Source: Hoskinsella mucinilytica
Lineage (GTDB): Bacteria; Bacillota_I; Bacilli_A; Erysipelotrichales; Erysipelotrichaceae
NCBI RefSeq assembly: GCF_045223415.1
Contig: NZ_JBEQZJ010000008.1
Coordinates: 33,520-97,519, forward strand
DNA length: 64,000 bases
Direction of reading: 5' to 3'
Within the stretch, counting starts at the first letter, position 1. Each line of letters begins with the position of its first letter. Below are positions 45,682 through 53,055 of this stretch, piece after piece. Both the position numbers and the translations under genes were made by a program. A model generated the notes under the pieces. That model ran no database searches. It was not told the DNA's origin and saw only the letters and a program-made list of their open reading frames with translations.

Positions 45682-46629
45682 ATGAAAAATATATTATATT
45701 TAGTGATTCCGTGTTACAACGAAGAAGAAGTGTTATATGAGACGAGTAAGCAATTGAAAGAAAAAATAAACTCAATGATTGAAAAGCAAATGATATCTAA
45801 TAAAAGTAGAATTATGTTTGTTAATGATGGTTCAAAAGATAAAACATGGGAAATAATACAAGAACTGCATTCAAATGATTCTATATTTTCTGGGGTAAAT
45901 CTTTCGAGAAATAGAGGGCATCAAAATGCATTACTTGCCGGATTAATGACGGCAAAGAATTATGCAGATGTCACCATTTCTTTGGACGCAGATCTTCAAG
46001 ATGATATCCACGTTATTGATAAATTTGTTGAAAAATATCTAGAGGGATATGATATTGTATACGGGGTGCGTAACGCAAGAACTACTGATACATGGTTTAA
46101 GCGTAATACTGCACTAGCTTTTTACAAGTTTCAAGCATTAATGGGTGTACAATCTGTATACAATCATGCTGATTATCGCTTGATGAGTAAAAGAGCATTA
46201 GAAGCTTTAAGTGAATATAAAGAGGTTAATTTGTTTTTAAGAGGAATGGTGCCACTTGTTGGCTTTAAGAGCTGTAATGTAGAGTATGCTAGAAATGAGA
46301 GATTTGCTGGTGAATCAAAATATCCATTGAAAAAAATGTTAGCTTTTGCATGGGATGGTATTACGTCTTTTAGTATAAAACCAATACGTTTTGTCACAAT
46401 GACTGGATTTTTAATTTTTATAGTCAGCCTTTTAATTATAATCTATAGTTTAATAAGGAAAATAATGGGTTATACTGTAACAGGATGGACTTTCTTAGCT
46501 TGCTCCATTTGGGTGTTGGGTGGAATACAATTGTTAGGATTGGGTATTATTGGAGAGTATATTGGTAAAATCTATAATGAGGTTAAGCAAAGACCTAGAT
46601 TTATCATAGAGGATATTATCAATGAATAA
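45682..46629 (+). CDS. Polyprenyl-phosphate glycosyltransferase (GtrB/DPM1-like)
   Basis: A 315-residue enzyme. The GT2 domain has VIPCYNEEEVLYETSKQL, VNDGSKDKTWEII and SLDADLQDD; two membrane helices follow (about 235-260 and 270-295). Family members load glucose or another sugar on undecaprenyl phosphate at the inner face. AGGGAGG lies upstream and it overlaps the GtrA-like gene by 8 bases. Confidence 0.92.
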   Translation: MKNILYLVIPCYNEEEVLYETSKQLKEKINSMIEKQMISNKSRIMFVNDGSKDKTWEIIQELHSNDSIFSGVNLSRNRGHQNALLAGLMTAKNYADVTISLDADLQDDIHVIDKFVEKYLEGYDIVYGVRNARTTDTWFKRNTALAFYKFQALMGVQSVYNHADYRLMSKRALEALSEYKEVNLFLRGMVPLVGFKSCNVEYARNERFAGESKYPLKKMLAFAWDGITSFSIKPIRFVTMTGFLIFIVSLLIIIYSLIRKIMGYTVTGWTFLACSIWVLGGIQLLGLGIIGEYIGKIYNEVKQRPRFIIEDIINE

Positions 46630-47029
46630 AATAATAAAATTCTTCATGAATAAGGAATTTTTGATTTTTGTGATCATTGGTGTAGTAAATACATTTAATG
46701 GAACACTGTTTTCCTATCTTTATTCTAGCTTCATGAATGAAAATATCGCATTTATATTTGGTTATGTTAGCGGATTGTTTATTTCTTATCTCCTAAATAG
46801 CTATATTACTTTTAAAGAGCGACTTGCATTTCATAGATTTATAAAATTTGCGATTTCCTATATACCTAATTTTATAATACAAAATATTGTTGTTATAGTA
46901 GTAATTAACATAATGGGTCTGCATAAGCTAATTGCTTATGGTTTAGCAGCTATCATAGGCGTACCTGTGACCTTCTTCTTTATGAAGGTGTTTGCTTTTA
47001 AAGACAAAAGTAATAAAAGAACAGCTTAA
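46622..47029 (+). CDS. GtrA-family flippase
   Basis: A 135-residue protein with four membrane helices and the GtrA pattern FVIIGVVNTFNGTLF, FIFGYVSGLFISYLLNSYITFK and a basic end. GtrA proteins flip undecaprenyl-phosphate sugars outwards for the GT-C enzyme. It overlaps the GtrB gene and is followed by a terminator. Confidence 0.92.
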   Translation: MNKIIKFFMNKEFLIFVIIGVVNTFNGTLFSYLYSSFMNENIAFIFGYVSGLFISYLLNSYITFKERLAFHRFIKFAISYIPNFIIQNIVVIVVINIMGLHKLIAYGLAAIIGVPVTFFFMKVFAFKDKSNKRTA

Positions 47030-47047
47030 TCAAAAAGCTGTTTTTTT
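47021..47047 (+). terminator. Terminator after gtrA-like gene
   Basis: ACAGCTT (47021-47027) and AAGCTGT (47035-47041) followed by T's. The stem begins inside the last codons of the flippase gene. Confidence 0.85.
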
Positions 47048-47192
47048 GTGGATAGTTAGATTTTAAATCAAACAACTGTTATTCATCATTTAAGATTAAT
47101 TAAGATTATGAATTTAAAAAAAATGATATGATTATGATGCACAAAACGCTTATGCTTTTGTATAGGAACTTATATAGGATGAGGATGGTTTT

Positions 47193-48776
47193 ATGGCATT
47201 TAATACATTAATGTTTGTTAGTTTTTTTTTGATAGTACTTATCGGCTATTATGCTGTACCAAAAAGATTTAAATGGGTGTTTTTATTATTCGCTAGCTAT
47301 TTTTTCTACTTATATGCTAGTCTTAAATTTGCTTTCTTTATATTAATTACAACAATATCGTCATATTATGCTGCTATATGGATAGGTAAAATGCATGAAA
47401 AGGAAAACAATATACCTAAAGAGATTGATAGCAAGGTGAGGAAAGTTCAAAAGCAGTCTTATAAAAAGAAAAGGAAGAGGATATTAGTTTTATTACTTGT
47501 GTTAAATTTTGGTATTCTATTGTTTTTAAAATATTTTAATTTTGCATCTGATAACTTGAATGCGTTATTTGGCTTATTGGATTTAAATATTAAATCACCA
47601 ACGTTAAACTTGATTTTGCCATTAGGAATATCATTTTATACATTTCAAACAATGTCCTATGTTATAGATGTTTATTGGGGAAAAGTAGAGGCTGAAAAAA
47701 ATTTTGGTAAAGTGGCTCTCTTTGTATCTTTCTTCCCACAAATCATAGAAGGTCCAATAGGGAGATATAAAGATTTAGCGCCTCAGCTATATCAAGAAAG
47801 AGGATGCAACTATAGAGATTTGAAATTTGGAATTCAGTTGATGGCATGGGGTTATATTAAGAAAATGGTGATTGCAGATCGTGTAGCTATCATAGCGGAC
47901 TACGTATTTGCTAATTATCTTAATGTCTCTGGATTTGGTGTTGCTTTTGGTGTCTTTATGTATGCGATTCAGGATTATACTGATTTTTCTGGAGCAATTG
48001 ATATTGCACGAGGATGTGCAAAAGCTATGGGAATCGATATGGCTGAAAACTTTAGAAGACCCTATTTCTCTAAGACTGTTCCTGAATTTTGGAGAAGATG
48101 GCACATGTCTTTAGGAGCATGGATGAAAGATTATGTTTTTTATCCCTTTTCACTATCTAAGGGCATGCGGAATTTGAGTAAGTTTGCAAAAAAACATTTT
48201 GGAAAACATATTGGAAGAACACTTCCAATTGCGATTGGTAATTTTCTAGTATTCTTTTTGGTTGGTGTTTGGCATGGCGCAAATTGGAATTATATCGTAT
48301 GGGGAATTTTCTATGGCACATTAATTGCAGTTAGTGGTATGTTAAAGCCTATATATGACTGGCTTAATAAAACACTAAGGATTAAAACAGAGAGTTCTTT
48401 CTTCCATTTATTTCAAATATTAAGAACATTTTGGATAACATGTATTGGATGTATTATTTTTAGAGCTGATGGATTAATTGAGGCATGGCAAATGTTTTTG
48501 AAAAGCTTTAGATTTATTGATTTTCCAAATGGAATAAGGCACGAATTACTTAGTTTTGGACTTGATAAAAGCAATTATGTCCTATTGCTAGTGGCTTTGA
48601 TTGTTTTGTTTATCATAGATGTTTTGCAAGAAAAAGGAAGTGTTCGTGAACGTATTGAAAGTAAGAAAATATATATACGTTGGGCGTTATATATGGCAGC
48701 CTTTTTAGCAATTATATTATTTGGAATATATGGACCCGGATATAGTCAGAGTCAATTTGTCTATATGCAATTTTAA
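47193..48776 (+). CDS. dltB: MBOAT acyltransferase, DltB-like
   Basis: A 527-residue membrane O-acyltransferase with about eleven membrane spans. Conserved MBOAT blocks are GISFYTFQTMSYVIDVYWG, FFPQIIEGPI, FWRRWHMSLGAWMKDYVFYP and GVWHGANWNY with the catalytic His. DltB takes the aminoacyl group from the DltC carrier and moves it across the membrane onto teichoic acid; the same fold occurs in alginate acetyltransferases. Its place as first gene of an operon with DltD-like, DltA-like and carrier genes fixes the role as aminoacyl export. Confidence 0.92.
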   Translation: MAFNTLMFVSFFLIVLIGYYAVPKRFKWVFLLFASYFFYLYASLKFAFFILITTISSYYAAIWIGKMHEKENNIPKEIDSKVRKVQKQSYKKKRKRILVLLLVLNFGILLFLKYFNFASDNLNALFGLLDLNIKSPTLNLILPLGISFYTFQTMSYVIDVYWGKVEAEKNFGKVALFVSFFPQIIEGPIGRYKDLAPQLYQERGCNYRDLKFGIQLMAWGYIKKMVIADRVAIIADYVFANYLNVSGFGVAFGVFMYAIQDYTDFSGAIDIARGCAKAMGIDMAENFRRPYFSKTVPEFWRRWHMSLGAWMKDYVFYPFSLSKGMRNLSKFAKKHFGKHIGRTLPIAIGNFLVFFLVGVWHGANWNYIVWGIFYGTLIAVSGMLKPIYDWLNKTLRIKTESSFFHLFQILRTFWITCIGCIIFRADGLIEAWQMFLKSFRFIDFPNGIRHELLSFGLDKSNYVLLLVALIVLFIIDVLQEKGSVRERIESKKIYIRWALYMAAFLAIILFGIYGPGYSQSQFVYMQF

Positions 48777-48790
48777 AAGGAGTTGTGATT

Positions 48791-49933
48791 ATGTTATTTA
48801 AACAAAAAATAAAAATTGGTTGTGCTGTACTTATGATGAGCATGGGCTTGTTTTCTACTTCTTTTGTGTTAAATCGCCAAATGACAGGTGATGAAGTTAG
48901 AGTGAAAAATTTTTATCAATTAACTGATAATAGCATCGACATGATGATTATTGGTGCAAGCACTTCTTATACGGATTTTTCAGCACCTTTAGCATGGCAT
49001 AAGTATGGAATAACAAGTTATTCTTTAGCTACAAACATGGCACCAATGGGATTAGCAAAATCGATGTTGATTGAAGCACGAAAATACCAAAATGCAAAAC
49101 TATTTGTAATCGATATTAATGGAATACTATATAATGATGAATACGAAACTAAAGAAGGTTCGCTAAGATTATGGATTGATAATATGAAATATTCTAAAAA
49201 TAAAATCGATACCATTCGTGAATTGATTCCACAAAATGAACGAATGAGTTATTATATTCCATTTTTGAAATACCATTCTAACTGGGATAAAGGATTAGAG
49301 TGCTTGAAAGCAGCAAAACAAGAAATAGATACTTGGAGAGATCCGGTAAATCTATCCATATTAGGTGTAGAAGGTAGAACAAGAATGCAGCCGATGAATA
49401 ATGTTTATAGTGTCGCAAATTATAAAAAAGAGTCAAATATGTATGAAAAATCGGGACAACATTTAAAAGAACTTCTAGAGTATTGTAAAAATGAAGATCT
49501 TTCAAACGTAGTATTTACAAATATGCCTAGATATTATAACGATAAAATGTTACCACAAAGAGAACGATTGAATACCGCAAAAAGGCTGATTCAAGAATAT
49601 GGATACCGATGTATTGATTTAGATGATTATGTAGAAGAGATCGGATTAGATCCAAAAACTGATTTTTATAATCCTAATCACTTAAATATCTATGGACAAA
49701 CAAAAACAACTTATTTCTTAATGGATATGTTACTAAAAGACTATCATCTAAAAGGTGAGCACGATAATAGTGATGTAGAAAGATGGAATAAAGAATATGA
49801 AACATATAAAAAAGTGTATCAATGGGTCGATTGGAAAATAAAGCATGGCGAGGACCAACGTTATACATATGTTGATGTGAAAAATGTGATTGATGGCAAA
49901 TTTGATAAGGAGATAGCAGATTATGGAAAGTAA
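48791..49933 (+). CDS. DltD-like membrane-anchored SGNH-type protein
   Basis: A 380-residue protein with an N-terminal signal anchor (KIGCAVLMMSMGLFSTSFVL) and an extracellular domain with the SGNH pattern: MMIIGASTSY holds the nucleophile Ser and NPNHLNIYG near residue 300 the His. DltD acts outside the membrane with DltB in D-alanylation. Sequence divergence from classical DltD is large, so I call it DltD-like on context. ATG 48791 has AAAAGGAG 8 bases before; the GTG at 48785 is less favoured. It overlaps the DltA-like gene by 11 bases. Confidence 0.8.
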   Translation: MLFKQKIKIGCAVLMMSMGLFSTSFVLNRQMTGDEVRVKNFYQLTDNSIDMMIIGASTSYTDFSAPLAWHKYGITSYSLATNMAPMGLAKSMLIEARKYQNAKLFVIDINGILYNDEYETKEGSLRLWIDNMKYSKNKIDTIRELIPQNERMSYYIPFLKYHSNWDKGLECLKAAKQEIDTWRDPVNLSILGVEGRTRMQPMNNVYSVANYKKESNMYEKSGQHLKELLEYCKNEDLSNVVFTNMPRYYNDKMLPQRERLNTAKRLIQEYGYRCIDLDDYVEEIGLDPKTDFYNPNHLNIYGQTKTTYFLMDMLLKDYHLKGEHDNSDVERWNKEYETYKKVYQWVDWKIKHGEDQRYTYVDVKNVIDGKFDKEIADYGK

Positions 49934-51443
49934 TATACTAGAATATCTTGAAAGAAGCGCTAAATCTTATTCTAATAAGATCGCTTTTGCGGATAAAGAC
50001 AAAGAAATCACCTATCGAGATTTGGTAAAAGAATCAAAAAGGATAGGAACACAGTTAGCAAAGCAATTTTCCCCAAGAACACCGATTCCTGTATTTATGG
50101 AAAAAAGTGTAGATACGATATGCTTGTTTTTTGGAATTGTATATGCAGGATGCTTCTATGTACTTCTTGATACCAAACAACCTAAATCTAGATTAGAGCA
50201 TATCATGAATACATTAAATGTGAAAACAATGATTTCATCAAATAACTATTGTCGTGATTTAGAAAAGCTATCCTATGAAGGTAAAGTAGTATTACTTGAA
50301 GAATTAGAAGGAACGATTGATGAAGCCCTTTTATCAAATGTAAAAGCGCAAGCATTAGATATTGATCCGCTTTATGGCATCTTTACGTCTGGATCTACAG
50401 GTATTCCAAAAGGTGTTATCGTAGCTCATCGCAGTGTGATAGATTTTATTGATGTTTTCACAAAAATATTTGATATTAATAGTGAAGATGTGATTGGAAA
50501 TCAGGCACCATGGGATTTTGATGTATCTGTAAAAGATATATATTCAACCATTGCGACCGGAGCAACCATGCAGATCATCCCAAAACAGTACTTTTCATTC
50601 CCTTTGAAACTTATAGATTTTATGTGTGAACGAGAAGTCACTACGATTATTTGGGCGGTTTCTGCGATGTGCATCATCAGTACACTGAAAGGGTTTGATT
50701 ATAAAGTACCAACACGATTAAAGAAAATCATGTTTTCAGGAGAAGTTATGCCAGTGAAACAATTAAATGTATGGAAACAATACCTACCTGATGCAATGTA
50801 TGTGAATTTATATGGACCAACAGAAATTACATGTAACTGTACTTACCATATCATTCATGAAGAATTAGAAGCAGGAGATGTGATTCCAATAGGTAAACCT
50901 TTCCCTAATGAGCATATTTTCCTTTTAGATGAAAATGATAGAGAAGTAAAAGAACCGGGGCAAAAGGGGGAACTATGTGTTTCTGGTACTGCTGTTACAT
51001 TAGGCTATTTCAACAATCCTGAACAAACCAAAAAGGCGTTTGTGCAAAATCCGTTAAACCCATATTATATGGAAACCATCTATCGGACAGGAGATTTGGC
51101 TTATTATAATGAAAATGGATTACTATGTTTTGCGTCTAGAAAAGACTTCCAAATCAAACATATGGGGCATCGTATTGAATTGGGAGAAATCGAAAGTACA
51201 TTAGAAAGTATCGCAGAAATAAAACGTGCTTGTTGTATATTCGAAAATAATAAAATTCATGCTTTTTATGATGGTGATATCGAGAAAAAAGAAATTGTAC
51301 GTGGTATCAAAAAGACATTACCAGTATTTATGGTTCCAAATGTATTCAAACAAATCGATCAATTTCCAATTACAAAAAACGGTAAAATCGATCGTAATGA
51401 GTTAAAAAGAATGATCGAAGGTGAACACGATGTACAAGCCTAA
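49923..51443 (+). CDS. dltA: DltA-like amino acid:carrier protein ligase
   Basis: A 506-residue adenylate-forming enzyme. Core motifs: FTSGSTGIPKGV, FDVSVKDIYSTIATG, NLYGPTE, YRTGD and the final Lys in TKNGKIDR. Organisation matches DltA, which activates D-alanine and loads the DltC carrier. Residue 272 lies in FSGEVMP where B. cereus DltA has Cys (Cys269 in FCGE), a residue reported to shape D-/L-alanine choice; here it is Ser. That, and the decarboxylase gene that follows, leave the amino acid open. The gene overlaps both neighbours. Confidence 0.88.
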   Translation: MESNILEYLERSAKSYSNKIAFADKDKEITYRDLVKESKRIGTQLAKQFSPRTPIPVFMEKSVDTICLFFGIVYAGCFYVLLDTKQPKSRLEHIMNTLNVKTMISSNNYCRDLEKLSYEGKVVLLEELEGTIDEALLSNVKAQALDIDPLYGIFTSGSTGIPKGVIVAHRSVIDFIDVFTKIFDINSEDVIGNQAPWDFDVSVKDIYSTIATGATMQIIPKQYFSFPLKLIDFMCEREVTTIIWAVSAMCIISTLKGFDYKVPTRLKKIMFSGEVMPVKQLNVWKQYLPDAMYVNLYGPTEITCNCTYHIIHEELEAGDVIPIGKPFPNEHIFLLDENDREVKEPGQKGELCVSGTAVTLGYFNNPEQTKKAFVQNPLNPYYMETIYRTGDLAYYNENGLLCFASRKDFQIKHMGHRIELGEIESTLESIAEIKRACCIFENNKIHAFYDGDIEKKEIVRGIKKTLPVFMVPNVFKQIDQFPITKNGKIDRNELKRMIEGEHDVQA

Positions 51444-52620
51444 TTACGATGATATTTTAAATACAACATCTACACCAGCGTATGTGTTTGATATAGATGT
51501 GTTGAGAAATCGTATCCAATTTATAAAAAAAATATTAGGAGATAACATACAAATTTGTTACGCTATGAAAGCTAATCCTTTTGTGATAGGTGAAATCAAA
51601 GATATGATCGATCGCTATGAAGTATGCTCTCCAGGTGAATTTCAAATTTGTGAGCGAGCGAATATACCAATGGATAAAGTGGTTTTATCAGGTGTCTATA
51701 AAGAAGCAAAAGATATCCAAAGAATAATATCCACTTATCAAGATGATATCCTATACACATGTGAATCAGTGAATCAGTTTCATTTGATTCAGAAGGTTGC
51801 TTATGAAAATAAACTCAATGTTAACGTATTATTGCGTGTAACGACAGGAAATCAATTTGGAATCGATGAAAAAGAGCTATGTGAATTAGTGGAAAAACGA
51901 GATCAATATCCAAGTGTTACGATAAAAGGTATTCAACATTTCTCTGGAACACAACGTAAACGTTTGTCAAAATATGAAGATGAATTATCCTATGCTGATC
52001 AATTGATCTTAACATTGAAGGACTATGGATTTGAATCAGAGGAATTAGAGTTTGGACCAGGTTTCTATGTAGAATATTTTCAAAATCAAAAGCCATATGA
52101 TGAAGTTGCATTGATGGAGGGCTTTCGTAAGTTATTAGATGATTTGAGTTTTCAAGGAACAATCACATTAGAGCTTGGAAGATTTATTGCGGCAACTTGT
52201 GGATCTTATTATACACAAATTGTAGATATGAAAAAAAATCACGATATTACATGGTGTATCGTCAATGGCGGTATGCATCAATTGAATTATTTTGGACAAA
52301 TGATGGCAATGAAACTGCCTTTTTATCGTCACTTGAAAAATAGAACCATTCAAGGAGAAGAAAGAGGTTGTAATATTTCTGGTTCTTTGTGTACCGTAAA
52401 TGACAATATTGTAAAGGGATTGCCTTTATGTGAACCTGAAATTGGTGATATATTAGAGTTTCAAAATACTGGAGCGTATTGTATGTATGAAGGTATTAGT
52501 ATGTTTTTAAGCAGAGACCTTCCTAAAATATATCTTTATAGTGAAAAGGAAGGCTTAACACTGATGCGAGACACATTTGAAACAAATGTGTTGAACTATA
52601 AATCCATAGGAGGAAAATAG
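51430..52620 (+). CDS. PLP-dependent fold-III decarboxylase within the dlt operon
   Basis: A 396-residue enzyme of the ornithine/diaminopimelate decarboxylase family. PLP Lys47 is in YAMKANP; further motifs are HFSGTQ, EFGPGFYVEYF (the glycine loop, with GGG reduced to GPG), LELGRFIAA (EPGR position), GSLCTVND with the conserved Cys, and NTGAYCMYEG. It fits decarboxylase better than racemase. BtrK of butirosin synthesis, a relative, decarboxylates a carrier-bound glutamate; here a ligase and carrier lie on either side, so a carrier-bound substrate is possible. ATG 51430 has AAGGTG at 7 bases and overlaps the DltA stop. The substrate is unknown. Confidence 0.8.
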   Translation: MYKPNYDDILNTTSTPAYVFDIDVLRNRIQFIKKILGDNIQICYAMKANPFVIGEIKDMIDRYEVCSPGEFQICERANIPMDKVVLSGVYKEAKDIQRIISTYQDDILYTCESVNQFHLIQKVAYENKLNVNVLLRVTTGNQFGIDEKELCELVEKRDQYPSVTIKGIQHFSGTQRKRLSKYEDELSYADQLILTLKDYGFESEELEFGPGFYVEYFQNQKPYDEVALMEGFRKLLDDLSFQGTITLELGRFIAATCGSYYTQIVDMKKNHDITWCIVNGGMHQLNYFGQMMAMKLPFYRHLKNRTIQGEERGCNISGSLCTVNDNIVKGLPLCEPEIGDILEFQNTGAYCMYEGISMFLSRDLPKIYLYSEKEGLTLMRDTFETNVLNYKSIGGK

Positions 52621-52622
52621 AG

Positions 52623-52847
52623 ATGGAAAAATTAATTGAGATTTTAGAAGAAGTGAACCCAGATGTAGATTACAGAACATGTAAGACTTTGATTGATGAT
52701 GGATTATTAGATTCTTTCGCAATCTTGGAAATTGTATCAGAAATCAATGATGAATTTGATGTAGAGGTTAGCGCACCAGACATCGTTCCTGACAACTTTA
52801 ATTCCGCAGATGCACTTTGGGAAATGATCAAAAGATTACAAGGTTAA
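52623..52847 (+). CDS. dltC: DltC-like aminoacyl carrier protein
   Basis: A 74-residue four-helix carrier protein; the phosphopantetheine Ser is residue 31 in DDGLLDSFAI. The length equals DltC (about 78). GGAGG lies before the ATG, 2 bases after the decarboxylase stop. It ends the operon and is followed by a terminator. Confidence 0.93.
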   Translation: MEKLIEILEEVNPDVDYRTCKTLIDDGLLDSFAILEIVSEINDEFDVEVSAPDIVPDNFNSADALWEMIKRLQG

Positions 52848-52853
52848 TATGGA

Positions 52854-52887
52854 AAAACGGGTCTAGCAATTTGCTGATCCGTTTTTT
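52854..52887 (+). terminator. Terminator after the dlt-like operon
   Basis: AAAACGG (52854-52860) pairs with CCGTTTT (52879-52885), inner TAGCA/TGCT pairs help, and a T run follows. Confidence 0.9.
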
Positions 52888-52996
52888 CATTTTACTGTAA
52901 AATACTGGAACCGCTATCTTATTGAAAGCATACAATAACTTAGTATAAAAGAAGGAAGAATGTCCATAATTTACGTTGTTATGAACAGGAATATGT

Positions 52997-53025
52997 TTGT
53001 AATTATTTGTAATTTATTGTAAAAT
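52997..53025 (+). promoter_or_regulatory. Promoter of glycogen phosphorylase gene
   Basis: TTGTAA (52997-53002), 17-bp spacer, TAAAAT (53020-53025); start codon 30 bases on. Confidence 0.6.
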
Positions 53026-53055
53026 GATACATGAGATTGAGAGGAGTAGTTAATT

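Noticed and set aside
51430..52620. Alanine racemase supplying D-alanine to the dlt operon
   Set aside because: The motif set (YAMKANP, GTQ, GPG loop, LGR, SLC, NTGAY) follows the ornithine/diaminopimelate decarboxylase group; racemase signature blocks are lacking.
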